64,000 nt of DNA from Bifidobacterium vespertilionis (lineage in GTDB: Bacteria > Actinomycetota > Actinomycetes > Actinomycetales > Bifidobacteriaceae), in assembly GCF_008698145.1 (NCBI RefSeq), contig NZ_RZNZ01000018.1, positions 1 to 64,000 of the forward strand, read 5' to 3'. This document shows positions 1 through 8,252 of the stretch, piece after piece. Below the pieces are notes generated by a model, which saw nothing but the letters and a program-made list of their open reading frames with translations, searched no databases and was not told the DNA's origin. How positions within the stretch are numbered: the first letter of the stretch is position 1; every line of letters starts with the position of its first letter. Both the position numbers and the translations under genes were made by a program.

Positions 1-8
1 CGCGGTTG

Positions 9-125
9 TATTTGCTCACTGTCGTTCGCCCTCGCCTGCGAACGCCGCCGGCGTTCGCTTCACGGCTCGGCCTACCTACGGACAGCCCACCGGGCTGTCC
101 GCTTAACGGCTCAGTGCTCAGGATG
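9..125. repeat. right part of modular palindromic repeat (family R)
   Basis: This is the right half of the interspersed element seen elsewhere in the window. It contains the hairpin GACAGCCCACCGGGCTGTC, then CGCTTAACGGCTCAGTG, and ends in GCTCAGGATGAC. The left half lies outside the window. The rest of the upstream region, 126-283, shows no gene and no clear DtxR or Fur box for the iron-uptake operon that follows. Confidence 0.7.
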
Positions 126-283
126 ACCGGAGGCAGACCACGCTCCGCTCAAAACGCCAGCGCCTTATACCACTTGGGACGGGAAAAAACAAGACTGTTG
201 CGGACGGAGATTTCTCCCTATGCTGTGTTCCCGGTTTGAGAAACACCGAGCACAGCAAAACATCGCAGATAGAGAGGAAATCC

Positions 284-1357
284 ATGACCGCTTCGCGTCT
301 CGCCACGATCAGCCGCCGCCTCACCGCCACCGCGCTCGCCGCGCTCACGGTGATCGGCATGTCCGCCTGCGGCTCCCAGAACGCCGCAACCACCGCCACG
401 TCCGGCAACAACTCCGCCTCCCAGAGCGCGGACGGCGCATTCCCCGTGACCATCAAGCACGCTCTGGGCGAAACCACCATCCAGTCGCAGCCCAAGCGCG
501 TGGCCGCGATCGGCTGGGGCGCCGACGACGCGCTCGTGGCCCTGGGCATCGCCCCGGTGACGCTCAAGGACAACGGCACCTTCGGCAAGACCGTCGATGG
601 CTTCCTGCCGTGGACCAAGGACGCGCTGGACAAGATGAACCTGTCCGCCGACCAGATGCCCACCCTGCACGACGAGTCCGACGACATCGACGCCGAGGCG
701 ATCGCCGCCGCGGAGCCGGACCTGATCATCGGGCCCTACTCCGGCGTGACCGAGGACCAGTACAAGACCCTGAGCAAGATCGCCCCCACCGTCCCGCAGA
801 TCAAGGCCGCCTGGAGCGAGCCGTGGCGCGACGAGATCGAGGTCGTGGCCCAGGCCGTGGGCAAGGAGGACGAGGGCAAGCAGCTCATCTCCGATCTGGA
901 GAACACCATCGCCTCCGAGGCCGCCAAGTACCCGGACATCAAGGGCAAGACCGCAGCCGTGCTCTATATGGATGCCTCCAAGCTGTCCTCCTTCTCCCTC
1001 TACAACACGCTGGACACCCGCGCCCAGTTCCTCAACGACTTCGGCTTCGAGACGCCCGATTCGGTCAAGAAGATCTCCGAGAACGCCAGCACCTTCTACG
1101 CCGACGTCTCCTCCGAGAATGCCGACCAGTACGCGGACATCGACGTGATCGTCACCTACGGCACCCCCGATCTGCTCGACGCGATCCAGAAGGACCCGCT
1201 GCTGTCCAAGATCCCGGCCGTGGCCAACGGTTCGGTCGTGGTGATCGACACCTCCACCGAGATGGCCAACGCGCTGAGCCCCACCGCCCTGTCCATCCCC
1301 GCCACCGCCGCCGAGTACGCGAAGATGCTCGGCGAGGCGGCCGCGAAGGTCAAGTAG
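284..1357 (+). CDS. Siderophore/iron ABC transporter substrate-binding lipoprotein
   Basis: A 357-residue FecB/FhuD-type periplasmic-binding-fold protein, expected to be lipid-anchored outside the membrane and to deliver a ferric siderophore to the permeases encoded next. The N terminus has Arg residues, a hydrophobic stretch and an Ala-Cys-Gly-Ser lipobox-like site near residue 26. The motifs PKRVAAIGWG and EPDLIIGPY are typical of the TroA/FecB fold. The ATG at 284 is preferred because AGAGAGGAAA lies just upstream; an in-frame ATG at 236 has no good ribosome site. It is the first gene of a four-gene operon with FecCD permeases and an ATPase, and a siderophore-interacting protein follows. 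The siderophore itself cannot be told from sequence; haem or cobalamin is less likely given the flavin reductase neighbour. Confidence 0.88.
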   Translation: MTASRLATISRRLTATALAALTVIGMSACGSQNAATTATSGNNSASQSADGAFPVTIKHALGETTIQSQPKRVAAIGWGADDALVALGIAPVTLKDNGTFGKTVDGFLPWTKDALDKMNLSADQMPTLHDESDDIDAEAIAAAEPDLIIGPYSGVTEDQYKTLSKIAPTVPQIKAAWSEPWRDEIEVVAQAVGKEDEGKQLISDLENTIASEAAKYPDIKGKTAAVLYMDASKLSSFSLYNTLDTRAQFLNDFGFETPDSVKKISENASTFYADVSSENADQYADIDVIVTYGTPDLLDAIQKDPLLSKIPAVANGSVVVIDTSTEMANALSPTALSIPATAAEYAKMLGEAAAKVK

Positions 1358-1383
1358 GCCGGACAAACCGCAGGTTCCCCGCA

Positions 1384-2427
1384 ATGGCTTCGCTCTCGCA
1401 ATCCAATACGCAGCGGCAGCCGCGCACGAGCGCCGCGACGAAAACCGCCGTCCTCACGGTGGTCCTCGTCGCGGCGCTCGCCGCATCCTGCCTGCTGTCC
1501 GTGGCGTTCGGCTCGCGCGTCGTCACGTTCGGGCAGATCGTCAACGCCTTCGCACACCCCGAGGTGACGGACATCGCCAGCGACGCGATCCGCCTGAGGG
1601 TGCCGCGCACGGTGCTCGCCATCCTCGTGGGCGCGGCGCTGGCCGTCTCCGGCGCGCTCATGCAGGGCGTCATGCGCAATCCGCTGGCCGATCCGACGAT
1701 CCTGGGCCTCAATTCCGGAGCCGCGTTCGCCATCGTCTGCTCGATCGCCTTCGTGGGGCTGTCCACCCCGGCGCAGTACATGATCGTCGCGCTGGCGGGC
1801 GGGGCCCTGACGGCCATGGCGGTCTGGGCGGTCGGCTCGATCGGTCGGTCCGGTCCGTCCCCGCTCAAGTTCACGCTCGCCGGCGCCGTGATCGGATCCG
1901 TGCTGAGCTCCCTGACCTCGGCGATCACCCTGCCGCGCACGGACGTGATCAGCACCTACCGATTCTGGCAAGTGGGCGGCGTCTCCGGAGGCCGATTCGA
2001 GCTCATGGCCCCGGTGCTGCCCCTCATGGCCGTGGGGTTCGCGGTCGCGGCCCTCAGCGCCCGTCAGCTCAACGCGCTGGCTTTGGGCGATCAGATGGCC
2101 GCGGGGCTAGGCGTGGACGTGAACCGCGCGCGCATGATGGCATGGTCGGGCGCGGTGCTGCTGTCCGCCACCTCGACCGCGCTGGCCGGCCCGATCGGCT
2201 TCGTCGGCCTGGTGGTCCCCCACGCGGCCCGTCTGATCGTGGGTGCCGACTACCGCCGGATCCTCGCCATGAGCGCGCTGATCGGACCGCTGCTGCTGGT
2301 CGCCTCCGATGTGATCGGCCGTGTGGTCTCCCGCCCGGACGACGTGGAAGTGGGCATCGTGACCGCGCTGATCGGCGCGCCCGTGTTCATCGCGCTGGTC
2401 CGCCGACGTTCCATGCCGGAGGTGTGA
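1384..2427 (+). CDS. FecCD-family iron-siderophore ABC permease (first)
   Basis: A 347-residue integral membrane permease of the FecCD/BtuC family. After a basic N-terminal tail there are about nine to ten hydrophobic segments. The family motif with MQGVMRNPLADP near residue 100 is clear, as is the conserved cytoplasmic loop around GPIGFVGLVVPHAAR near residue 265, which in this family contacts the ATPase. It starts 26 bases after the binding-protein gene and is followed one base later by the second permease, so the genes are cotranscribed. It should form a heterodimeric channel with that second permease. The start at 1384 has only a weak ribosome site. Confidence 0.9.
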   Translation: MASLSQSNTQRQPRTSAATKTAVLTVVLVAALAASCLLSVAFGSRVVTFGQIVNAFAHPEVTDIASDAIRLRVPRTVLAILVGAALAVSGALMQGVMRNPLADPTILGLNSGAAFAIVCSIAFVGLSTPAQYMIVALAGGALTAMAVWAVGSIGRSGPSPLKFTLAGAVIGSVLSSLTSAITLPRTDVISTYRFWQVGGVSGGRFELMAPVLPLMAVGFAVAALSARQLNALALGDQMAAGLGVDVNRARMMAWSGAVLLSATSTALAGPIGFVGLVVPHAARLIVGADYRRILAMSALIGPLLLVASDVIGRVVSRPDDVEVGIVTALIGAPVFIALVRRRSMPEV

Positions 2428-2428
2428 T

Positions 2429-3487
2429 ATGGCAACGGCTTCCAGCATTTCCGCCGCCTCCGCCGCGCTGACGGGCCTCCGCCGCACCCGAGCCCGCGCC
2501 GCCCGCCGCAGGGCCATCGCGCTGATCGTCCTGGTCGCGCTGACGGCCGCGCTGTTCGTGATCGACCTCGCCTACGGGCGCAAATTCTATGCGCTGGACG
2601 ATGTGGCCCGCGTGGTGATGGGCCAGGATGTGCCCGGCGCGACCTTCATCATCGGCGAGCTGCGCCTGCCCCGCGTGATCGTGGGCACCCTGTGCGGCCT
2701 CGCGTTCGGCATGGCCGGCGTATGCTTCCAGCAGATGCTGCGCAACACCATGGCCAGCCCGGACATCATCGGCATCACGTCGGGCGCGAATCTGGCGGCC
2801 GTGGTGGGCATCATCCTGCTCAAATGGTCCGGCCTGCCCCTGTCCGCCCTCGCCATGGCCGGCGGCCTGATCACCGCGCTCGTCACATCCGGATTGTCCT
2901 GGAAGGGCACGATCGCACCCAGCCGGCTGATCCTCATGGGCATCGGCCTGTCCGCAGCGCTCAACGCCGCCACCTCGTGGGTGCTCATCCGCGGCGACCA
3001 GTGGGACATCCAGGCCGCATCCCGATGGCTCACCGGCAGCCTCGCCTCCTCCGACTGGACCGATGTGCCCCAGCTGGCCGCCATCCTGATCGTGACCGCG
3101 GTGCCGCTCATGCTGCTCGTGGGGCAGATCGACGTGCTGCGTCTGGGCGACCCGATGGCCCGATCGCTGGGCGTGCGCACGAACGCCGTGCAGACCGCGG
3201 TGATCGTGCTGGCCGTGCTGCTCCTGTCCTCCGCCACGGCGGCCAGCGGACCGATCGCCTTCGTGGCCTTCCTCTCCGGGCCGATCGCCTCGTGGGCGGC
3301 CGGCCCCTCCAAACCGCCGCTGGCCGCCTCCGGATTGGTGGGCGCGTCGATCGTGCTGCTGTCGGACATCGTGGCGCAGCACATCCCGCCCACGCAATTG
3401 CCGGTCGGCGTCGTCACCAGCGTGATCGGCGGACCGGTGCTCATCATCCTCCTGATCCGGTTGTCCAGAAAGCAGACCCTCATATGA
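2429..3487 (+). CDS. FecCD-family iron-siderophore ABC permease (second)
   Basis: A 352-residue paralogue of the preceding permease with the same fold. The N terminus is Arg-rich, the family motif appears as FQQMLRNTMASPDIIG, and the coupling loop appears as ASGPIAFVAFLSGPIA. Here the loop carries LSGPIA where the first permease has VVPHAA, as is common for the FecD/FepG-like half of such pairs. The ATG lies one base after the stop of the first permease, indicating translational coupling. Its own stop overlaps the ATPase start in an ATGA arrangement. Confidence 0.9.
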   Translation: MATASSISAASAALTGLRRTRARAARRRAIALIVLVALTAALFVIDLAYGRKFYALDDVARVVMGQDVPGATFIIGELRLPRVIVGTLCGLAFGMAGVCFQQMLRNTMASPDIIGITSGANLAAVVGIILLKWSGLPLSALAMAGGLITALVTSGLSWKGTIAPSRLILMGIGLSAALNAATSWVLIRGDQWDIQAASRWLTGSLASSDWTDVPQLAAILIVTAVPLMLLVGQIDVLRLGDPMARSLGVRTNAVQTAVIVLAVLLLSSATAASGPIAFVAFLSGPIASWAAGPSKPPLAASGLVGASIVLLSDIVAQHIPPTQLPVGVVTSVIGGPVLIILLIRLSRKQTLI

Positions 3488-4323
3488 CCCAGATTTCCAC
3501 CGCCGTCTCCCCCACCGCGCATTCCCTGTGGGCCGATCATATCCGTCTTGCCTACGAGCATCGCACGGTGATCGAGGACCTGAGCCTGGACATCCCACAG
3601 GGACGCATCGGCGCAATCATCGGCGCCAACGGCTGCGGCAAATCCACGCTGCTCAAGGCGCTCGCCCGCCTGCTCAGGCCGGCCAGCGGGTCGGTGCTGC
3701 TCGACGGCAAGGCCATCAACACCATGCCCACCAAGCAGGTGGCCCGGATCCTGGGACTGTTGCCGCAGTCGCCCATCGCGCCCGAGGGTATCACGATCGC
3801 TGACCTTGTGGCGCGCGGACGTCATCCGTACCAGAAGCTGACCGGATCGTTCACCGAGGCCGACGAGCTGGCCGTGGCGCATGCGCTGGAGGTCACCGGA
3901 CTGGCCGATCTGGCCGAGCGGCCGATCGACGAGGTGTCCGGAGGCCAGCGGCAGCGCGCGTGGATCGCCCTCGCGCTGGCCCAGCAGACCGACATCCTGC
4001 TGCTCGACGAGCCCACCACGTATCTGGACATCGCCTACCAGATCGAAGTGCTCGATCTGTTGAGCGAGCTCAACGCCCGCGAGGGCACCACGATCGTCAT
4101 GGTGCTGCACGACCTCAACCAGGCCGCGCGCTACACCGATTGGATCCTCGCTCTCAAGGACGGCGAACAGGCCTACTACGGCACGCCCGCCGAGGTGATC
4201 AGCGAGCGGATGGTGGCCGATGTGTTCAACACCGAGGCGCGGATCGTCACCGATCCGGACACCGGGCTGCCGTTCATGATCCCAGACGCCCGGCATTCGC
4301 TTGCGCGGCACCGGAGCGCCTAG
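3484..4323 (+). CDS. Iron-siderophore ABC transporter ATP-binding protein
   Basis: A 279-residue FecE/FepC-type ATPase that powers the two permeases. Walker A (GANGCGKST) lies at about residues 47-55, a Q-loop Gln follows in GLLPQSP, the signature VSGGQRQR is at about 151-158, and Walker B ILLLDEPTTYLD is at about 171-182. The switch His is in VMVLHDLNQAARY. The ATG overlaps the upstream permease stop by four bases. The 286 bases after it are almost entirely a family R repeat. Confidence 0.93.
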   Translation: MTQISTAVSPTAHSLWADHIRLAYEHRTVIEDLSLDIPQGRIGAIIGANGCGKSTLLKALARLLRPASGSVLLDGKAINTMPTKQVARILGLLPQSPIAPEGITIADLVARGRHPYQKLTGSFTEADELAVAHALEVTGLADLAERPIDEVSGGQRQRAWIALALAQQTDILLLDEPTTYLDIAYQIEVLDLLSELNAREGTTIVMVLHDLNQAARYTDWILALKDGEQAYYGTPAEVISERMVADVFNTEARIVTDPDTGLPFMIPDARHSLARHRSA

Positions 4324-4340
4324 ATCCCGCTCCCGCTCAC

Positions 4341-4574
4341 GTCATCCTGAGCAAGTGCCACGGTGACCGTCCCCCGTCATCCTGAGCAAAGCCCGATAGG
4401 GCGGAGTCGAAGGATCCTTCGTCATTTCGCACATAGTCATAGTGCGGAAGGCCAAGGATCCTTCGGCTCCACTGTGTCCGGCTACGCCGAACCGTCGCCG
4501 CCTTGGCGGCGGCTCCCTTCGCCTACGGACAGCCCGCCGGGCTGTCCGCTTAACGGCTCAGTGCTCAGAATGAC
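4341..4574. repeat. modular palindromic repeat, family R
   Basis: A long composite palindrome filling the gap between the ATPase and the siderophore-interacting gene. It begins with two copies of GTCATCCTGAGC, has two AAGGATCCTT arms flanking a short variable centre, a GCCGCC-TT-GGCGGC hairpin, and a GACAGCCCGCCGGGCTGTC hairpin. It ends in GCTCAGAATGAC, which has one change from the usual GCTCAGGATGAC. Confidence 0.85.
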
Positions 4575-4609
4575 AGAAACCACACCCCTACCCAACGTAA
4601 GGACCGATC

Positions 4610-5623
4610 ATGGCCAAACCCCAATCCCATCCCCCATTCACCCCGTTCATCGCGCGCGTGGAGACCGCGGAGCGACTCGCCCCGCACGTCATGCGCATCA
4701 CCTTCACCGGCCCGGAGCTGCACCATGTGGCGAACACCGGCTACGACCAGCGCATCAAGCTGCTGCTGCCGCTGGCCGACGACCCCCAGTGGGAGCATTC
4801 CCCGCTGTTGAGCGAGGAATGCCGCACGCAGGGCACATGGTGGGACGTGTGGCGTTCGCTGCCCGTCAACCAGCGCAATCCGATCCGCACGTACACCCTG
4901 CGCGACGTCACCGCCGATGGCCGCGTGATCATCGACTTCGCCCTGCACGCCCCGGCCGGTCCGGCGGGCACCTTCGCGGCCAATGCGCAGCCCGGCAACA
5001 CCGTGGTGCTGGTGGCCCCGGACGCACGGTCGAGCACGTACGGCGGCGGCATCGATTTCCACCCGGGCATCGCCTCGCAGGTGCTGCTGGTGGGCGATGA
5101 GACCGCGGCTCCGGCGATCGGCGGCATCGTCGATTCGCTGGCCAGGGCCGGCTGGCCGGGACGGGTGACCGCGTTCGTCGAGACGCCCGCGCGCGAGGAC
5201 CATTGGCCCATGACCGGTCTGCCGGACGGCCGCAGCACGATCCTGTGGATGCCACGCGACGGCCGCGAACGCGGAGCGGATCTGGTGGAGCAGGTGCGCG
5301 GATGGGCATCCAGCCATCCGCAGCTGTTCACGACCCGATGGCGCAAAACGGGCACCGCCACAGGTCCCGCCGCGCCCTCACCCTCCGACTTCACCGAGGC
5401 CGACATCGACCGTGAGCTGCTCTGGGAGACGCCGGGCGAAGGCGTGCCCACAGCCGGTCAGCTGCCCAAGCTGGCCACCGGTTCCGACGGCTTCTACGCA
5501 TGGGTGGCAGGCGAGGCCGCCGTGGTGCGGGACATCCGCCGCGTGCTGCTGCGCGACCACGGTCTGGACCGCCGCAGAGCCGCGTTCATGGGGTATTGGC
5601 GGGCCGGACGCGCAGAGAACTAA
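4610..5623 (+). CDS. Siderophore-interacting protein (FAD-dependent ferric-siderophore reductase)
   Basis: A 337-residue cytoplasmic flavoprotein of the ViuB/SIP family, expected to release iron by reducing the imported ferric siderophore. The N-terminal FAD-binding barrel carries the RTYT motif at about residues 93-96. A glycine-rich FAD or NAD(P)H-binding stretch follows (GDETAAPAIGG at about 165-175), and the C-terminal part contains the family-typical WVAGEAAVVRDIRR. Its position directly after a siderophore ABC operon supports the role. It is separated from that operon by a repeat and a terminator follows, so it may have its own promoter. Confidence 0.9.
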   Translation: MAKPQSHPPFTPFIARVETAERLAPHVMRITFTGPELHHVANTGYDQRIKLLLPLADDPQWEHSPLLSEECRTQGTWWDVWRSLPVNQRNPIRTYTLRDVTADGRVIIDFALHAPAGPAGTFAANAQPGNTVVLVAPDARSSTYGGGIDFHPGIASQVLLVGDETAAPAIGGIVDSLARAGWPGRVTAFVETPAREDHWPMTGLPDGRSTILWMPRDGRERGADLVEQVRGWASSHPQLFTTRWRKTGTATGPAAPSPSDFTEADIDRELLWETPGEGVPTAGQLPKLATGSDGFYAWVAGEAAVVRDIRRVLLRDHGLDRRRAAFMGYWRAGRAEN

Positions 5624-5690
5624 GCGCCCCGAATCATCCGCGCGCACAGCGGCGAAAACACCGCCGCGAAAACACCGCACACCGCGAATA

Positions 5691-5724
5691 CAAGAAAACC
5701 CCGCTCGATGGCGGGGTTTTCTTG
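5691..5724. terminator. bidirectional rho-independent terminator
   Basis: A perfect 14-base inverted repeat (5691-5704 with 5711-5724) around a six-base loop, with A-rich and T-rich flanks on both sides. It lies between the convergent siderophore-interacting gene and rplT and should serve both. Confidence 0.9.
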
Positions 5725-5753
5725 TATCAGTTCAAAACCGAATCAGGCGGGTC

Positions 5754-6137
5754 TCAGGCCTCGACCGGAGCGTTGACGTCCTCCGGCAGAGCGGCCTTGG
5801 CGGCCTCCACGATGGCCTTGAAGGCCTCGGGATCGGAGACGGCCAGCTCGGCGAGAGCGCGGCGGTCCAGCTCGATGCCGGCCAGACGCAGGCCCTGGAT
5901 GAAGCGGTTGTAGGTGATGCCCTCGGCGCGGACGGCAGCGTTGATGCGCTGGATCCACAGCTTGCGGAAATCGCCCTTGCGAGCCTTGCGGTCGCGGAAG
6001 TTGTAGTTAAAGGAGTGGAGCAGCTGCTCCTTGGCCTTGCGGTACAGGCGGGAGCGCTGGCCGCGGTAGCCGGAGGCCCTATCCAGAACGACGCGACGCT
6101 TCTTGTGGGCATTTACTGCGCGCTTGACACGTGCCAT
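5754..6137 (-). CDS. rplT: 50S ribosomal protein bL20
   Basis: A 127-residue basic 23S rRNA-binding protein needed early in large-subunit assembly. The N-terminal [14 protein letters not shown] and the segment [16 protein letters not shown] are diagnostic, and the length is usual apart from a short Ala/Glu-rich tail. It is the last gene of the infC-rpmI-rplT operon, 49 bases after rpmI, and ends at a strong terminator. In other bacteria bL20 represses this operon; no L20-binding leader is obvious here. Confidence 0.97.
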   Translation of the reverse strand: MARVKRAVNAHKKRRVVLDRASGYRGQRSRLYRKAKEQLLHSFNYNFRDRKARKGDFRKLWIQRINAAVRAEGITYNRFIQGLRLAGIELDRRALAELAVSDPEAFKAIVEAAKAALPEDVNAPVEA

Positions 6138-6186
6138 AATCTATTTCCTCAGCTTTCTAAAATGTCTTACCGATTGCGAGCAGTGC

Positions 6187-6381
6187 TCACTTCTGGAGCA
6201 TGGCCTTCAGGTTCTTGCTCTGGGGCGTGGCCACCACGGAGTCGGCCGACAGGGCGCGACGCTTGCGGGCGGACTTGTGCTCCAGGTTGTGGCGCATGGC
6301 GCTACCGACGTGCATCAGCTTGCCGGAACCAGTGACGCGGACGCGCTTGGAAGCGGCGGAATTACTCTTCATCTTCGGCAT
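6187..6381 (-). CDS. rpmI: 50S ribosomal protein bL35
   Basis: A 64-residue basic ribosomal protein. The start [20 protein letters not shown] and the internal [12 protein letters not shown] are diagnostic. The ATG at 6381 overlaps the end of infC, which stops at 6362, by 20 bases, so translation is probably coupled. Position and order infC-rpmI-rplT are conserved across bacteria. Confidence 0.96.
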   Translation of the reverse strand: MPKMKSNSAASKRVRVTGSGKLMHVGSAMRHNLEHKSARKRRALSADSVVATPQSKNLKAMLQK

Positions 6382-7111
6382 TGCTGCCCTCCTTGGTTGT
6401 GTTCTTCGTTGCGGAAGTCTGCTTGACGGACGCCTGGACTTCGGCCGCGGCCTGAGCCTTGGCCTCCTGCTTGGCCGCCAAGCGCGCGGCCTGACGGGCC
6501 TGGCGCTCGGCGCGGGACTGGTCGCCGCGACGACGCTGCTCGGACTGGGTGTGCACCTTCTTGCCCTTGGGCGCAAGCGTCATGATGATGTTGCGGCCCT
6601 CCTGCTTAGGCGCGGACTCGATGGTGCCGTACTCACCGACCTCGTCGGCAAGGCGCTGGAGCAGCTCCACGCCGCCGATCGGACGGGACTGCTCGCGGCC
6701 ACGCAGCATGATGGTGACCTTGACCTTGTCTCCGCCGGTCAGGAACCGGACCACATGGCCCTTCTTCACATCGAAGTCATGCTCGTCGATCTTCAGACGG
6801 AAGCGAATCTCCTTGATCTCCGCCGTGCTCTGGTTGCGGCGAGCCTCACGAGCCTTGATCTTCTCGTTGTACTTGAACTTGCCGTAGTCGATGAGCTTGG
6901 CGACCGGAGGCTTCGCATTCGGCGCAACCTCGACCAAGTCGAGATTCGCCTCCTTGGCCAGGTTCAGCGCGACCGAGGTTGCGATGACTCCCACCTGCTC
7001 GCCGTTCGGGCCGATCAGGCGTACTTGGGAGACGCGAATCTCGTCGTTAATCCGTGGTTCGTCGCTGATGATGACTCCATTCCTCAATGCCTTCGTCGCG
7101 TCAGTCCCCAT
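6362..7111 (-). CDS. infC: Translation initiation factor IF-3
   Basis: IF-3 binds the 30S subunit and checks start-codon and initiator-tRNA pairing. The N-terminal domain ([13 protein letters not shown], then [15 protein letters not shown]) and the C-terminal domain ([30 protein letters not shown]) are both complete. They are followed by an Ala/Gln/Arg-rich tail of about 50 residues ending in acidic residues. Coordinates given use the ATG at 7111, but that codon has a poor ribosome site. An AUC codon at 7072 or 7069, preceded by GAGGAATGGAG, fits the usual protein start ([10 protein letters not shown]) better and would match the known use of non-AUG starts for infC self-control. The product would then be about 236 rather than 249 residues. 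Confidence 0.93.
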   Translation of the reverse strand: MGTDATKALRNGVIISDEPRINDEIRVSQVRLIGPNGEQVGVIATSVALNLAKEANLDLVEVAPNAKPPVAKLIDYGKFKYNEKIKAREARRNQSTAEIKEIRFRLKIDEHDFDVKKGHVVRFLTGGDKVKVTIMLRGREQSRPIGGVELLQRLADEVGEYGTIESAPKQEGRNIIMTLAPKGKKVHTQSEQRRRGDQSRAERQARQAARLAAKQEAKAQAAAEVQASVKQTSATKNTTKEGSNAEDEE

Positions 7112-7395
7112 CCTGCGTTCGAGGCATGCCGAAATGTGCGCCGCAAGGGGCGCCGATTTGCTTCCGATCGCGTTCGCGCAAAAAGCGTGAAAAGATCGTT
7201 GCGCGGTTCGCTCCATTCGTGGACGAGCCGCGACAGGCTGTTGCCTTGAACCCGAAGCCATAAAAGGCTTCTAGGTGGGAATATCCGCTTTCTTGATTTC
7301 TCAAGCCTTGCATAGTGTAGCACAACCCCTGATTCCCGCGTGTCGCGCACGCGTCGATCGGAACATGCGACGATCGATTCGCCGTCCGCAATCCA
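7112..7395. other. infC upstream region, no gene seen
   Basis: These 284 bases separate infC from the convergently placed end of the exporter gene. They should hold the infC promoter and leader. A short hairpin CTTGAGAAATCAAG lies near 7290-7310, and TACACT on the minus strand near 7315 is a possible -10 box. No known leader motif could be assigned by eye. Confidence 0.4.
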
Positions 7396-8178
7396 TCAGC
7401 CGTAGTATCGGATGCCCAGATACACCGACAGCACCAGCCCGGCCACGCACGCGATCGTCCGCATCACGCCCTCCGGCACGCGGCGCACCACCGCGGGCGC
7501 CAGCCTAGAGCCGATCGTCGAGCCGATGAACAGGGCGATCATGGCCGGCCAGTGGATCATGCCCGTCGCCATGAACACGATGGTGGCGGAGATGTTGCCG
7601 CATCCGCTGCCGATGGTCTTCAGCGCGTTGATCTGCGCATACGGCCCTACCTTGCCCACGCTGAGCACGGCCAGCGTGGCGGTCCCGGCCCCCGCGCCGA
7701 AGTATCCCGAGTACACGGACAGCAGCGACAGCGCGGCGAGCAGCAGGGGATTTCGACCGGGATCGCGTTTCGCCGGAACGCCCGGGGCCTCGCCGTCCCT
7801 CGCCGGTTCCGCGCCCTTCTTCGGCCTGATCAGAATCAGCAGCGCGCTGATCGCGATGAACGGCGGCACCGAATACTCGAACAGCTTCGCCGGCAGCTTG
7901 AGCAGCAGGATCGCCCCGATCACACCGCCCGCCAAGCCCAGGCAGGCGTAGATGATCGCCAGCTGCCTGCGCGCGCGCAATTCCGGCCGCGCGCCCAGAC
8001 AGCCGCCGATCGTGACGCCCACATTGCCGGCCGTGTTGGTGGCCGAGCTCATCACCGGCGGCACGCCCACCGCCAGCGTTGCGGGGAACGACACCAGCGA
8101 GGCGAGACCCACGCTGTAGCCCACGAAGCCGGCGGCCATGCCGGCGAGGATCAGGAAGACGAATTGCCAAATGCCCAT
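7396..8178 (-). CDS. TauE/SafE-family anion exporter (DUF81)
   Basis: A membrane protein of about 260 residues with roughly eight hydrophobic segments in two repeats. This is the pattern of the TauE/SafE family, whose members export sulfite, sulfoacetate or related anions. The family-like motifs are SATNTAGNVGV in the first half and GAGAGTATLAVL in the second. The ATG at 8178 is chosen; a GTG three codons upstream at 8187 is equally possible. It stands alone, with gene tails on one side and the spermidine-synthase-like gene on the other, so the substrate cannot be inferred. Confidence 0.82.
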   Translation of the reverse strand: MGIWQFVFLILAGMAAGFVGYSVGLASLVSFPATLAVGVPPVMSSATNTAGNVGVTIGGCLGARPELRARRQLAIIYACLGLAGGVIGAILLLKLPAKLFEYSVPPFIAISALLILIRPKKGAEPARDGEAPGVPAKRDPGRNPLLLAALSLLSVYSGYFGAGAGTATLAVLSVGKVGPYAQINALKTIGSGCGNISATIVFMATGMIHWPAMIALFIGSTIGSRLAPAVVRRVPEGVMRTIACVAGLVLSVYLGIRYYG

Positions 8179-8252
8179 GCGCGCCACCGTAGTCCCGTCA
8201 TCGGCCGATGCTCATCCACGTGCCATCGGTTGCCGTCACCGCACCGTTGCTC

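Noticed and set aside
1-283. DtxR or Fur iron box before the siderophore operon
   Set aside because: No TTAGGTTAG-type or other clear palindrome was found by eye. Most of the stretch is a family R repeat.
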